Shown: piece by piece, positions 31,897 to 44,081 of the stretch
Layout of the letters: each line of letters starts with the position of its first letter
How positions within the stretch are numbered: the first letter of the stretch is position 1
Assembly: GCA_031841125.1 (NCBI GenBank)
Contig: CM063112.1
Location: 10,008,603-10,072,602, forward strand
Reading direction: 5' to 3'
Source: Acanthococcus lagerstroemiae
Taxonomy: Eukaryota; Arthropoda; Insecta; Hemiptera; Eriococcidae
DNA length: 64,000 bases
Notes under the pieces: generated by a model
Told to the model about the DNA's origin: nothing
Seen by the model: the letters and a program-made list of their open reading frames with translations, nothing else
Databases searched by the model: none
Translations under genes and position numbers: made by a program

Positions 31897-32077
31897 ATTA
31901 AGTTCCCTCAGCGTTTTTGTTTGTAGTTAGCATGTTTTTGCAATACTTTTTTTTGGTAAAAATTCTGTTCAGACGTGAAAATGGTCAAGAAACAGCATAC
32001 AAATATCACAAAAAAAGCCATACAGAGGTCATACTATTGAAAAATTCGTATTTAGTTGACTCCTGACAGGGTGTCCT

Positions 32078-32698
32078 AGGGTGTTTACCGGTCATACAAG
32101 TCATACAAAAGTCGTGCAGTTGAGGTTCTTTTTCTAATTGTCTCTCAACCCGAGCCCTGGAATCCGCCCTTTCAAGCATTACCTCAGAGACGTTAGGAGG
32201 CTGTTAGGGTTGTCTTCTCCCTCTTCTCTCTTCTTGCCGAAAAACCGACCTAGGTCGAAATGTAGCAAGTTGCTACGTGGACTCGAACCCGGGACCTCCG
32301 GATTCCGAGACCAGCGCGCTGTCCACTCGGCCAGTCAGACGTCTCGTACAATTGAGGTAGTGGTCTTACGAGTCATACAAAAGTCGTACAAATTGCCTCT
32401 AATTACTTATAATTGTGGTGATTCTTTCTGAACAATCGCAATATTTCTTATCAAAATATGGCCAAATTGAAATTTAATCGAAAAATTGTGTTATTTGCAA
32501 CATTTTTGGCAATAATTCGTTCGTTGTTATTCTTCAAAGTTTTTGTTTGAAATTAGCATGTCTTTGAATTTATTTATTGTTTCTTTGTAAAAATTCTGTT
32601 CAAACGTGAAAATATTCCGAAAAAAGGTCGTACAATAGTCACACAAAAGTCGTATGTAGGTCATACTTTCGGAAAATTCGTATTCAGTAGACACCCTG
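32078..32698. mobile_element. GTCATACAAAAGTC-family MITE carrying a SINE
   Basis: The ends TAGGGTGTTTACCGG and GTAGACACCCTG form inverted termini. Removing the SINE at 32127-32343 and one copy of its duplication leaves about 390 bp similar to 15063-15424. Arrays of TCATACAAAAGTCGTAC-type motifs occur near both ends. Non-coding. Confidence 0.65.
32127..32343 (-). mobile_element. tRNA-derived SINE, nearly full length
   Basis: The minus strand carries box A (TGGCCGAGTGGACAGCGCGC), box B (GGGTTCGAGTCC) and the family body. A 15-bp direct repeat with two mismatches, TCGTRCARTTGAGGT, flanks it at 32112-32126 and 32344-32358. It inserted into an existing MITE. Confidence 0.8.
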
Positions 32699-32756
32699 TT
32701 AGAAAAATCTGTAATTTTTGGTTGCTTCTTCATGATAAGCCGCTCTTCAGCGGCAG

Positions 32757-33032
32757 AAAGTGGCGTAGCCAGGATTTTCCCAAGGGTGTGTGTGTGTTGG
32801 AGGGGGGGGGGCAGAGTAAGATTTTTAAGGGAGAAAAAGTCGAAAATTGAGGTATTTTTTAAAAATCGTCGATATTAGAGGACTCTTTTATATGAAAATG
32901 AAGGTAGAATTACTGCGCGAACGAAAGTTTTTTAAAAAAACATATTTAAAGACGAAACATTGCTCATTTTTGCATAATTTACATTCAGTTTCAGGTGCCT
33001 AGGAGGAACATTCGCCCCCTGGCTACGCCACT
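32757..33032. mobile_element. hAT-type MITE (AGTGGCGTAGCC ends)
   Basis: Inverted ends AGTGGCGTAGCCAGG and CCTGGCTACGCCACT flank about 276 bp. Outside lie AGCGGCAG (32749-32756) and AGCGGCCT (33033-33040), an imperfect 8-bp duplication. A G-run sits just inside the left end and a C-run just inside the right end. Non-coding. Confidence 0.7.
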
Positions 33033-33039
33033 AGCGGCC

Positions 33040-34730
33040 TAATTTCTCTACTTTTTGACTTTCATAATATCTCGAGTAGTGATTGCTGGCTGTTGTTCTT
33101 TGAACACTAGCGACTTCTCCAGCACTGAAAAAGCATCGTCATAATCTATATGTACTGACGCTTTTCTCCTATCAGTTCTTCATCATCATCAGCTGTGCTA
33201 AGGTTGTGATTTTAGTAAGATTTCGGATTATCCGCCCTCGGAAGGGCGGGCGGATGTATTCGAGGTGGATGTTCCGGAGGGCAGATGAACCGATGGTGGA
33301 TAACCGGGAGTCTACTGCAATTGACTGTACGTACTTTTCTCTCTAATCAGTCAAATTTTTCAAAATATTGCCAACAATTAGGAGAAATATCTTTAGTTAT
33401 GTCGTTTTCTTGTATGATGGGGTCAAAAGAGTATGTGAATTGAAATGTCAGAGAAAAAGAGAGATTACTCTTTGTTCATTGTTCCATAAAAGTACAATCC
33501 TTTTGAAAAGAATATGTCTGGTCAGCCTGAACGTGGAATGATGCGTCGCTATTTACACTTTTTGAAGTATCAGAATACTTTATTTCTGCAGTTTCCCGGT
33601 CTGGGCTGGCAGGTAATGAGGTATTGACGTATCACATTTGCGGCATAACCATCTGAGATACGCGCTCGCGGTTCTTCGCCGGATCCTCTCGAAGTGTTAA
33701 CCTTCTAACCTTGCAGCCGCTAGTGCTTCCATACACTTCAGCGTGTAACCTCACTTGAGTTGTAATCGACGTTTACAAAACAACGTAATTCGATAAGTAA
33801 GCGAAAATGCGAACGACGTCGGGGTTGCTTTGCCGTGCCGGTGTTACAGAAAATCGTCGACACGGAAAAAGTGCGAAGTGCACTTAATAGATGCTTTATA
33901 GTTGATGGCGCTCCTCGATTCGCTTTTCTGCAACACATGCACGGCGAGTACATACAAAAATGTGTATATGCGTGTATAGTCAGTCAAATTAACAACAATA
34001 AAGACGAACTTAAACTTCGCCCGAGTAAGCGGATCGCTCGAGGGCAGCCAGTATGTGTACTCGAATTATTCGAATTCGTCTCGGCGGGGGGCTGGCGTAC
34101 ATCACTTATCCCATTAACGGGGCGCGACCGGTCGAGAGATGCAGGCTGCGAATTCGAATTCAGAGTCAGCCTTTTGATTTGCTCGACAGCGTGGAGCGCG
34201 CAGAAAGACGTCGAGGATCCTGTTCGGCAAATTCTGTGTGCGTTCTAGAGTCATGTTTGAGGTGCCGCATGGTGTTGTGCCTTGTACCCAAAAAAAATGA
34301 ATTCACAAAAAGTCGAATCGTGGAAGATGCCTTGAATTCAGGAATGTGAAATTTGTGCATGGAAGTAGATTCGAATGTTTGGATTAGTGCAGTAGTAAGT
34401 TTCGGGAAAAAGTTTCCAAGGTACAAAAGTCTTCAGAATTATCTCTCTGTGTACTCAAATCCTTAATTCCGCCTACATCGCCCCCTATAGCCATTGGTGG
34501 GGGTACTTGGACCAGCTGCAGTAGGATGCTATAACTGTTTTATTTGTAGATACGACTGGACCATACATGCGGCAAGGTCGGATGCTCACGCTCTTCTGAA
34601 AGAAGGCTGAATGACTTGATTCCTTATCTGCTCCAAAAGGATCAGCTTCACTTAGCGATGCATATTCTTCTGGCTCATGCTTGATATTTCCACTGACACC
34701 CGCAATATTCTTTTCCGTCATCCTCTGGGT
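33040..34730. other. No recognised gene; CpG-rich patch at 33630-34250
   Basis: Frames of up to 137 codons overlap on both strands in the CpG-rich part and show no domain. I infer single-copy DNA, perhaps regulatory or exonic, without a named function. Confidence 0.3.
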
Positions 34731-34740
34731 ATGGACTATG

Positions 34741-35713
34741 GGGTCCCATTTTTCAGCCCAAAATCAGATAGTGGAATTCACAAAAAGGCAATACATTTAC
34801 ACAAAATAAAAATACATACACGAAGTAATATTATAACTGGCGGAATAAATAAATGATTGAACAAAATTTTCAGTGACGTCACAAAATAATTATAAATTAA
34901 CAAAATAGGAAGCGTACTTAGCGGAAAAAACAAATGGAATTGACAGTATGCTACAATTATAAAATCACGAAATGAACATGGGAAATCCACAAAATATGAA
35001 CACTTTGAAAGTAAAAACTTTGAACCATTGAAAAAATGAAAAGATTCAAAGTATAAAAAAACAATTTAAACAATCAACGCGTGCGTGGCTTTAGATGGAC
35101 GGCCCCGCTTCCTCTTTTGTCCAAGAGGGACTGACTTCGCCTGGGGGGGGGGGCAGTAGCCAGTTTCAGCCGAATAAGCATACCAACTGTGTATTGGCAA
35201 ATGTACTCCTTAAGGTAAATAGGACATGTACAGGTTGACTCGAAAATATCTGTGGAATTGATTGAAATCGTCCAGACGGTATTACAGGACTTACTAAACT
35301 CGTCGAATGTTTTCCACTTACCTCCTGATTTAAGGAATGTGGTCAGTCGTTTGTTATTGAGAGGGTGCTGTGCAGTGCTCGACGCTACGTAATATAAACT
35401 GTTCCGCTGCAAAACTACCTTATTTGCACACGCCCATTGGTAAGCCTCAGTCCACATTTTCAACCAATGGCAGCCCCTTCATACCAATAAGGCATCTTAT
35501 CAATCCATTGCCTTTGAAAGTAGTCCAGGAAGTCTAAAATACGCCGGTCATTGTTCTTTTTATTTTGTGCTGACGTCTACTTATTTTGTACACGACTACT
35601 TACGGGAGTTCCACTTATTATTTTGTGTTTTTCCTTTTTTTTTTTTTTTTTTTTTTTATGCACCATCATTTTGTGTACTCACCTTTTTGATTTTGTGCTG
35701 GAATATATTCCCC
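34741..35713 (-). mobile_element. MULE element with 9-bp target duplication
   Basis: The direct repeat TGGACTATG flanks the unit at 34732-34740 and 35714-35722; 9-bp duplications are characteristic of Mutator-like elements. The 26-bp termini agree at both ends in GGG, CAGC and CAAAATCA. The arms carry a CACAAAAT motif repeated at intervals (34780-35000 on the plus strand, 35555-35710 inverted). Between them lies the transposase C-terminal remnant at 35040-35560. It is a deleted, probably non-autonomous copy. Confidence 0.75.
35040..35560 (-). pseudogene. MULE transposase C-terminal remnant with SWIM-type finger
   Basis: Reading the minus strand, an RRILDFLDYFQRQWIDKMPY segment then WYEGAA precede a stop and frameshift. 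After it comes TNGRVQIR-like sequence. The finger reads CTCPIYLKEYICQYTVGM: it keeps three Cys of the SWIM pattern, but the usual His is replaced by Tyr. A C-run at 35143-35152 shifts the frame, beyond which QKRKRGRPSKATHA restores the basic tail typical of these insect proteins. The finger would normally bind DNA or protein during transposition. Dead copy. Confidence 0.65.
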
Positions 35714-36399
35714 TGGACTATGGACGTTATAGATGCTTCCTTTATTCTTTTTATAAACCTGTCGTAGTTTCCTGGAGTAGGGTCAATATTTGCTATCAAG
35801 TATCCAGAACTTCACAGTATTTCCCCTATTCAGCCCTTTTGAAGTTATATGTTCTTCGATCACGGGCCTGCTTGCTGCCCCAGATCAGGAGAAGGAGAGG
35901 CCTGTGTTGAGTGCGTGGGACCGAGGGACGTACGTTCTTCTGGCATAGATTGCTGATGTTACCTGTGATAATTAGGAGATCTGGGTTATATCCTTGTTGC
36001 CACTGATACTCTGAAATGATCCAGGTAGTTTGGAGTCATGGATTAGTGCTGTTATTCGATGAAATCCGATCTTCAACTGCTTCCCCATTAATGGCCGTGT
36101 CTTAGTGGGCCCAGGTGCAGCTGTGGCTGTTAAAAGTTACCGACGGTAATTCGGTATTGGAAGCTAGTGAAAGGCAAATGGATTATTTGGGCACTTGTAG
36201 ACAGATGTTTCAGTGTATTGATCCAATTCGATAGTACATGGTCTCTCTGTTTCTTTTATATTTGACGTTTTTGCTTATTCTACCTGCAGTTCCGAGCGCC
36301 TGTACACCATGCTTCCGTGTTTAGGATGAGGGAGCTCTGCTATCAGAAACAGTTCCTCAATCCATAATGCGAGCTTATGTTCTTCACGTGGGTCTCCTG

Positions 36400-38000
36400 T
36401 GTAGAAGCCTCGAGCGCTGCTCGTGCGTCATTTTACGCAGTACAGCAAAAGACGGTATGCTGCGCGTCATCGACCTCTGCTGGACAATGCGAGCACTAGG
36501 TGATACCTTGTTCCAGCGGTCAAGATAACCATTGAAGTACATACCCGGCGAGCATTAGCGTAAGATGGTACGTCAGCTCACCGTGCCGCCGCGAAAACTA
36601 TGCATCGAGGTCGTTTACTAGCCTCAAGGTCAGCGGCCACGGGTGGGCTCTTGGAAACGGACCACCCACTCTTGATTTGTTTGCCGCCGGACTTCTCTCT
36701 TAATCTTCTCCTTTGCTCTTTCATTCTTTTAGTTAGCTGGAGGGAGCTTCTGAAAGCGCTGGAAAAGCGTAGCGCTCTCCCTAGCCAGCAGATCAATAGG
36801 AGGCATTCGGGGTATTGCAAGAACTGCCTCGTATGAGACGATTCTATACACGCAGATTATGCGTAATGTCGTAGCCTGCTGGTCCCTTCCTATGTCTTGG
36901 AGGCCTCATAGAGATGAACCGAGTGGATTGCTGTCAAATACAGCCTTCTTAGACTCTCACTCGGTCCCTGGAGGTTCGCCATAAGCTGGCGCAACGCCTT
37001 CAGCGTCCGCTTTGCTTTCTCTGCTCTTGTACGGAGATGTAGTTTCCAGCATAGCTTATTGTTCATCGTCATCGCCAGGTACACCATCCGAAGCTGTAGG
37101 GGTGCCGTTTCGCCCAGTATCGCTAGGTCAAGTGGCTGTGGCCTGGCCCCTTTCCGCCTGTGGAAAAGGACGGCTTCGGTCTTCTGGGCAGCTCTACTAT
37201 TCGCCTGCATCTTACGAGACACCCTCTCGATGCTGAGTGTAGACCTGTTGCGAAATTCCTACTCCGACCTCTCCCCCCCCCCCTTCACAAATAGAAGAGT
37301 GTCGTCGGCAAAGCAGATGGCCTGTGCTCTTCGCAAACGTGTAAGCCGCAGGACGCTGTCAAAAGACAAGTTTCACAACAGCGGTCCTGGACCAGGCGAC
37401 TTTTCGTGTCTATGTATGTTATCTTTCTGTTCCGCCAGGTAGCTCCTGATGATCGCTCGTAGGTACCCCGGGAGATCCCACTCATCCATCGCTTTCAGGA
37501 TACGCTTCTAAGGCAGTGTTTTAAACGCGTTCCTCAATTCGAGAACAACGGCTACGCATAAACCACCCTTGTTGCATACGGTGTTGATGATCTTTTGCAT
37601 ATTCAACACCGCGTTATTGGTCGACCGACCCGCTGGAAATTCAAACTGGGATTTCGACAGTCCATCGTTAGAAGCGATATGTGCTGCTATCCGCAGAACA
37701 GTAACCTGCTCTAGTAACTTGCCTATGTCATCCAGTATAGGGGCGGTATGAGGAGGGCAAGCCCTCTGGTTTGTTATTACCTTTGCAGAGCAGGATCAGC
37801 CTCGCTCTTCCATATCGCATGGAAATGGCTCTCTTCAAGACACCTAGTGAAGCAGGTGCGTAGCTATTCCGGCCTGAGCTTGGATCAGTTCCAAGGCTAG
37901 GTATGTCATCCGGCCCCGGGGCTTTCCTGTGATCCGATTTACGGCTACTCTCAGCTCATAGACTCGACTACTAGCCGCGGATCCCAGTTCTGCCTGGTGA
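36400..38000 (-). pseudogene. R1-type LINE reverse transcriptase remnant
   Basis: On the minus strand, in shifting frames, there are an ELRVAVNRITGKPRG start, a MRYGRARLILLCKGNN-like segment, a DDIGKLLEQV motif and QFEFPAGRSTNNAV. These are followed by ELRNAFKTLP, PGYLRAIIRSYL, a catalytic FADDTLLF box near 37310 and a 110-residue frame (36890-37222) ending LYEASKT. A knuckle CSHCPAEVDDAQHTVFCC follows near 36470. The order is that of R1/Jockey-group reverse transcriptases. Stops at several points make it inactive. A C-run at 37271-37280 lies beside the active-site box. Confidence 0.7.
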
Positions 38001-38479
38001 TCTCCCGCCTTGGTTGTAGCACCGTAATCTGTGACTTGTACGCTTCTGGTCAGGGTCGCGGTGTTGGTAGCATTAGTCAGCGCATTGAGCCTAGAACAGT
38101 TTGAAAACGTTCTCAGGTTCTGTACAGTATCTTCGGCTTTTAGTGATCCAAATTGCGAATTGCGCTGTCCAGAGACACCATGTGGAGGTTTCCATGACCA
38201 TGTAACCAGAAGAACAGCTTCCAATCTATCAACGAGCTCTTCCGTTGTTTCTGGTCTGTGTTCCATTTTTTTCATCTTTCGAACGCGAGAACTTTGTATC
38301 GGCACTTCTGCGCGCACACGAGCCAAGTTCGAGCGCCCCATGTACCGCAGGCAATTTGTCCGGCACCAAAACGACCCCGGAGCACATCCTGCGATCAGCG
38401 TGGCGGTTGTGGTAGCCGAGGCAGTAGTTCGCGTATGAAACGGGTCGGCGTAATTATCGAAACCCACGACTGCCATTGC

Positions 38480-38880
38480 ACGTCTACGTTCTCATCGTCT
38501 TCTCTCGCTACTTGCCCCCGCTCCGGACCATGCCAGTCACAGATATCAAGCGGATCGTGATACGTCCGTCGATCGGCGCGGATCCGATGCGCTCTTCGAC
38601 GAAACGATATACAAGTACGCACGCCGGTTAACCGCGAACCGTTTATGATTTATTACGTTTGTGTGTGGCATGTCTGAAAAATTAATCTGCAGCTCCGAAG
38701 CAGCGCAGCACCTCTCTCCGCGGATCGCAGAAATCGAATTACAATGCCCGATGATCGTTTTTTATAAAACGGCGAAGAAAACGCACTACGATTTTCTCAT
38801 AGTTTCTTGCGTCACTGCGGGAGCGTATAAACGAATTAATGCGCGCGCCAACTCGTGAGAAAAATACGCGAAATCTGCCG
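38480..38880. other. CpG-rich single-copy-looking patch
   Basis: CpG dinucleotides are frequent, with motifs such as CGGTTAACCGCG near 38623. No coding frame is convincing. It may be part of a conserved or regulatory region. Confidence 0.25.
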
Positions 38881-38959
38881 CTGGTCACGAAGGTGGAGAA
38901 GGTTCGTCATTCATTGTTTTTGTAGAGGTGAAAATGGGTTATCGATATTGCTGGAGTGT

Positions 38960-39880
38960 ACCGGCGAAGGTAACTGTGCGGTGGTGGCCTGTCAGTCTGT
39001 GCTACTTCAACTGGCAAGACACTTTCCAGGTCGGTGGCGATTACGGCTTGGGGGACTTGGAGAGGTCGAAGACTTTGCGACATCCTTAGGCAGTCACTTG
39101 GGTACAGAGAAGGTGGCATTAGCACTGGTATCAGCTGCCGTAGGAAGTGAACTGTCTTATTCACAGGATCCGACCTTGCAAGTGGCAAGCTCAGGTGCTC
39201 ACTGTCGAGGTGTAGATCTCCATTGTGGGTAGAAATTAGACATGTCAACTCAGAGGTCTGTATGGGACGGAATGATCAGCGTCGTCATTTTTGCAAGCGT
39301 AATGTTGGCAAAGGTGGTCGGCTTTGGGTTCTTGGAGTGGTCGAAAGATTCGGCGGCATTTTTAGGTTGCCATTTGGGAACAGTGAAGGTGACGTTCTTG
39401 CACCAGCCTACTGTGGGACGTGAGTTGTCTTACTCGCAAGACTTGATCATGCACATGGCAAGATCAAGTGGTCACTGTGGAAGTACAGATCTCAATTGTG
39501 GGTAGAAACTAGACACGTCAACCCGGAGGTCTAGATATGGGATGAACTGATTAGCATCGTTATTTGCAAGCGTAATGTTGGTAAAAATGGTCTCCTTTGG
39601 GGACTTGTAAAGGTCGAAATACTTGGCGGCATCTCTAGGTTGCCACTTGGGAACAGTGACGGTGGCATTAGTTCTTGCACCTGCCTACTGTAAGAAGTGA
39701 GCTATCTTACTCGCAAGACTTGATCATGCACGTGGCATGATCAGGTGTTCACTGTCGAAGTGCAGATCTCAGTTGTGGGTAGAAACGAGACACTGACGAC
39801 CTAAATGTTTGTACGGAGCGGACTGAATCGTTATTTACTAGCGTAATTTCGGCGAAGATCAGCAAGGTGACCTGGGGTTC
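38960..39880. repeat. Tandem repeat, about 275-bp unit, 3+ copies
   Basis: Units of about 273-279 bp end with the shared run GATCTC(A/C)ATTGTGGGTAGAAA (39217-39237, 39488-39509, 39765-39785). Each contains GTCACTTGGGAACAGTGA-like and CTTACTCGCAAGACTTGATC-like segments. The first unit is most diverged, the second and third are closest. Frames in units 1 and 2 encode similar peptides, but each stops at the unit border, so I read them as repeat artefacts. Confidence 0.75.
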
Positions 39881-39899
39881 ATGAACATTCGCTATCTTT

Positions 39900-41360
39900 G
39901 AGTATGGTGAACGAACATAGACTGGAAAAGATGGTCGTGATGACTTGAGATTGTCAGACTCTGGTCTGCGGTAGTACAGTAGTAACCTCGGATCATTATT
40001 CGAGCGAACTCAACCGTTAACTATTACCGATCTCAATCGAAAAGTAAAAATTAAATCTCTAACACTTTCTCGACATTTCTCGCTGTTCACAGGAATTTGC
40101 GGAAAATATCAGCTTGGAAAATGCTTTGTCTGGAGTGACTCCTCCGTGTCCTCTGTATCAGTGTCTCGCACCGACCTTGGCTCGGCTGAGGACGAATGAA
40201 CGGAACCACAGTCAGCGCACCACTTCACTCTGACAGCAAACAACTACATATTGTTATCACGGGTAAGTTCATTTTGTTATTTTTCAATTCTCATTCGTGT
40301 TGAATGAAGCCGTATTTCAGGTTACACACGAATTTACTGAAAAGTAATAACTGTCTACCTCCCCGCTCTCGTCATCAATACTTGAACCGCGAAAAATCAT
40401 TCTAATCGACGTGGTTGACCTCTAATCAGTTACCAGTTTGTGGAATTTATTTGAGAAACTCCAAGCGAGAAAAAATGGCGTCTTCTGAAAACTGTTAACA
40501 ACCATAGGAAGTTCTCGGTATAGTTATTCGTTCCGAGACTGATTTATTCGGTTGAATGTATGGTCTTTGTGTCAGATGGTATGCCTCATTTAGTCTGTGG
40601 CAAGGTGGTAAACGACGTTTTGTTATATTTTTGAAAATCCAGTCTTGGTTGTAAGTTTAGTGCATGTAGACTGTATCAGTGTAGCTAATATGTGGGTAAG
40701 CTACTTGGAATTGGTTCTGTTACTATTGTTGTAGACTTGTATCCAAGGTGTCAACCTAGAAGTGTTTTGTAGCTGAATCCCATAAAATGAAAATCGATTT
40801 ATATCTGTGGACCGTTCATGGTACATGTCATGTTCTCTCTCTGTCGCTGAAAATATTTAGCTGTAATTAATCAAAGCCTATTCCACAGGCGACAATCCCA
40901 TTTTTTTGGAACTGCTGTATCTGGTGAAAATCAGTTTAGAACAAAATTCCTCGTAGTTCTTGTAGGTAAAAACTTGAAACATTTCTAAACCAGCAATTGG
41001 TCCGTAGGAATTGGAAACAAAATCATTACTCGTATTTGTTATTGAAGTAGGTAATCTATCTCTGATTCGGGGATCGGGGCTGCAATATGAAGAACATAGG
41101 AGGCGCCCCATCATCTTTCAGAGTTGGCAAATTTGCAATTTCCAGGTGCTCTGTTAGCAAATTCATACATTTTAATTTTTTAACAGTTGAAAAGGGTTTC
41201 ATTGTCGACCCTTAATAAATTTGCTTTGCTAAAGCTCTGCTAGGTATGTTTGTTGGAGCGTGTGACGATGCACGCACGCCAAAGTGGCTCCCCAGATACC
41301 GCACCCCTAGCCCCGGAAACTACCCTTCCGAGTATTGCATCAGTAACCAGAGGGGTAGCT
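39900..41360. other. No recognised gene
   Basis: No domain, repeat or RNA signal was recognised. Composition is moderately AT-rich. Confidence 0.3.
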
Positions 41361-41363
41361 CTG

Positions 41364-42020
41364 CTAGGGATGGGAAAGATCAGGAAGCCAGTGATCTAAA
41401 ATCATGATCTGCAGATCATTTAAAGAAATTTAAAAAATCACGACGTCGGATCAAATGATCAATTAAAAAAGAAATATATGTGACCTGGAATCATGAAATG
41501 TGCCTCTGGTGTCAAAAAATCATCTTCTACTTTCTTGACAATTCTTATAGAGAAAATCACGCTCGTTCGAATGGAACAAATCGCGTGTTCCTATCTTCAT
41601 TAGTTTTTCCACAAATTGCATTTAAAAATTATGTCAAAAGTTTAAAAATATTCGTTTACATGGCATCGTGTGAAGCGGGCCTATGGGAATGACAGAGAAC
41701 AAGAATTCGAAACTCCGCTGTCACAGCGCGTAAACGCATTACCGCTGATGTACATCTGTGCGCACCTCTACCACCATCCCATCTTTACACTCGTTTATCT
41801 CAAAAACCTGTTTTCGCACAAGAGGCACATTCCATGATTCCCAGTCACATATATTTAGATCATGAAAAGAAGTATAATTTTATGTTTCCCCGATTTTGGT
41901 GATCGTTTTGATTATAGATATTTTAAAAAATCACGATCATTGAGATCAGTAACGAAGATATTTAGAGATTTTAATTCACGTTTTTTCTAATCTTAAAATC
42001 GCATGATCCTGCCCATCACT
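41364..42020. mobile_element. Large palindromic MITE, hAT-like ends
   Basis: The ends TAGGGATGGGAAAGATCA and GATCCTGCCCATCACT are inverted. Inside, a second inverted pair shares GTGACCTGGAATCATGAAAT at 41480-41500 and its complement at 41826-41856, so much of the element can fold back. Internal GATCAT motifs recur. No 8-bp duplication was confirmed and there is no ORF. Confidence 0.5.
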
Positions 42021-42029
42021 GGTCTAACC

Positions 42030-43320
42030 ATTACTCACAATCTCTATTCGTTCAGGCGGAGCAGAACAGTTTATCATTTGATTTTGTTAGCCTCAAGATG
42101 ATGCTGGTAACTGTGAGGGGAAATAAGGTCCAGTTTCTTTCCCGATGAAAAAATGTATCCCTGTCCTTCAAATGAGCTAAGGTGTAGTACCATCATCATC
42201 CTCTAAATTTTACATGAAAAGATATCGAGCAAACTATCAGCCGGTTGGATTTTCCATTTGGCCCTATGAACCCTAAAATCCGAATTTCACTTTTGAAACG
42301 GGGCCAAATTGATGTGGAAAACCGAAAAAGCAGTCGAAGCAGAAGTTTATTAGATCGCTGCAGATATTCTCCCAAGGTTTTGATTCCATCTTTTTACGAT
42401 AGACGAATCCGAATTTTAAAAACGGCAAAATTTTCTTCATTTAAACAACTAAACGAAGCATCAGAACAACTTATTGACATAAAACGTTAGATTTTTGGAT
42501 AGGCTTTAATTTGGACTCCAAAATCAAAGAGTTATGTACGTAAATAAGCAGACCTAACTTTTTCTGAAAATTTTAACAACGTATCTAAAAAGGTTTCCGG
42601 ATTGCTGAATTCTAATGTAACACTGCATTGCAAATTTGACGCTGATTTTTGCTTCCGAAATGAAAATTATTTGGGGATAAGGGCTCTAATTCGAATTGAC
42701 TGAGAAAACCGATGAAAACATTGAAATATCGGCTGTTTGGCTCGTGTGTTTTGTCCTTTACATCAAATTTTACATTTAGCTATCTACGTTGCAAAATTGA
42801 AAATTCAAATTTCGCATGATAAAATAAAAACGCTTTTACTTTGAGGAACTGATTGTACGGCAGAGAGGGAAAAGAATTTTTTTTTAAAAGTAATTCTTAC
42901 TTCACTTCGTAACTCAAGTAGAAATTCTTCTTGTGGGGGGGGGAGGGGGATAAAAATTACTCTAAGTTATGTAATGGCGGAACTACAAAATTTCGCCAAA
43001 ATTCTAATTTCACAAGATTTTACCCAAAATTTTGCTTGAAAAGCAACAGAAAAAAAAAATTAATGAAAATTAAATAAAATTTTACTTTTAACTCGCCCTG
43101 GACGTGAGGTGAACATCTCCATACTCCCCTCTTGTTTTCCCAACTTGTTTCGCTTAACGCCAGAGCTCAATATGTATGATGATTATGTACATCGAATTTC
43201 AATGGGAATATTCTTACTATTTATTTGTAAAATCGGGGGGGGGGGTGCAAAATCGTATGAGATTGTGAAGATTAGTGAACTACAAAGTCTGTGATTATAT
43301 TTCGTTCGATTTTCTTAGTC
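42030..43320. other. No recognised gene; G-runs
   Basis: AT-rich sequence with G-runs at 42935-42949 and 43235-43245, which in this window often lie near MITE ends, but matching termini could not be paired. No coding motif. Confidence 0.3.
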
Positions 43321-43720
43321 TAGTAGAATTAACCTTGATTTTCGGGGCCTATATCTTAAGACTGTTTACTACTCCTCAAGACTAGGTTAAGACTAATAAA
43401 CATTCTGCCATACATGTTGGATAGTAAATAGACGCTCCTTCAAGCTTTCTTCAGATTCGAAAATATTGCCCAGGAGTCACATAGGACTTGATCATGACTT
43501 ATGAAGTTTCCTCAAGACTGTTTCCAAAACTTTTAAAAACTTATTTCAAATCCTGGAAAACTTGATTAGGGCTCTGTAAGACTCTTGTAGACTTGTTTAA
43601 AACTCGCTGCAACTCTTGAAGACCCATTTACGGCTTGCAAACTTCTTTTATACTTGCTAAGGATTGTTTTAAACTCTTTAAAGAACTCCGGGAGCTCATT
43701 GGAGACTCTGTAAGGCGTTA
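43320..43720 (-). repeat. Degenerate 11-12 bp repeat array (GACTCTTNAA)
   Basis: AAGACTC, AAGACTTG and similar motifs recur every 10-30 bp, in the orientation opposite to the 6820 block. No coding frame. Confidence 0.45.
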
Positions 43721-44081
43721 TCATTTTTGTTAAGTGGTTCTGACTTAGGTATTTCTTTCAGGGGAAGGCAGTTTTCCCCCATTGACTTCCCCATGTTTCC
43801 GCATTTGAGTTTTACACCATGTTACCAGTATCTGTGTACTATACAAAATGATGAATGAAGTAACATGTTTGGTTTTCTTCTGAAAGCTTTTGTAGGTTTC
43901 CTAAAATTCACTTCCTTAGAAAATCTTATATTTAGAGTAAGAGCCTTAGGATTTCTGCAAAAAATTCTGTAGCGGTTATTGCAAAACTGCTTGTAGCGGC
44001 GTTTTGTTCATTTGTCGCTACACTTTGACCTCACTGCGCATGTTAGCGGTATGTTCATCTACCTGCTGCATAGGCAACTTG

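Larger units (their letters stand above)
31051..32068. mobile_element. GTCATACAAAAGTC-family MITE, interrupted copy
   Basis: The outer parts match 15063-15424 and 32078-32698: a start rich in TCATACAAAAGTC, GCAATATTTATGC, then TCAAAATATGGCCAAATTGA, and later TTCTGTTCAGACGTGAAAAT. About 450 bp of foreign DNA, including the element at 31510-31773, splits it between TGTTCTTTAG and ACATTCTTTGCAAG. A second insertion lies at 31816-31896. Confidence 0.55.

Noticed and set aside
15063..32698. CRISPR-like array from repeated GTCATACAAAAGTC motifs
   Set aside because: Motifs are irregularly spaced and belong to a dispersed eukaryotic MITE family; no direct repeats with unique spacers.
38031..38438. 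135-codon plus-strand frame
   Set aside because: It is antisense to the R1-like LINE relic and its upstream sequence on the minus strand.
37844..38476. 210-codon minus-strand frame as a host gene
   Set aside because: Its C-terminal part (ELRVAVNRITGKPRG and following) belongs to a decayed R1-like reverse transcriptase; the remainder has no match I recognise.
38855..39505. Frames of 125 and 87 codons encoding similar peptides
   Set aside because: They follow the tandem repeat unit and each ends at a stop at the unit border, so they are repeat artefacts.
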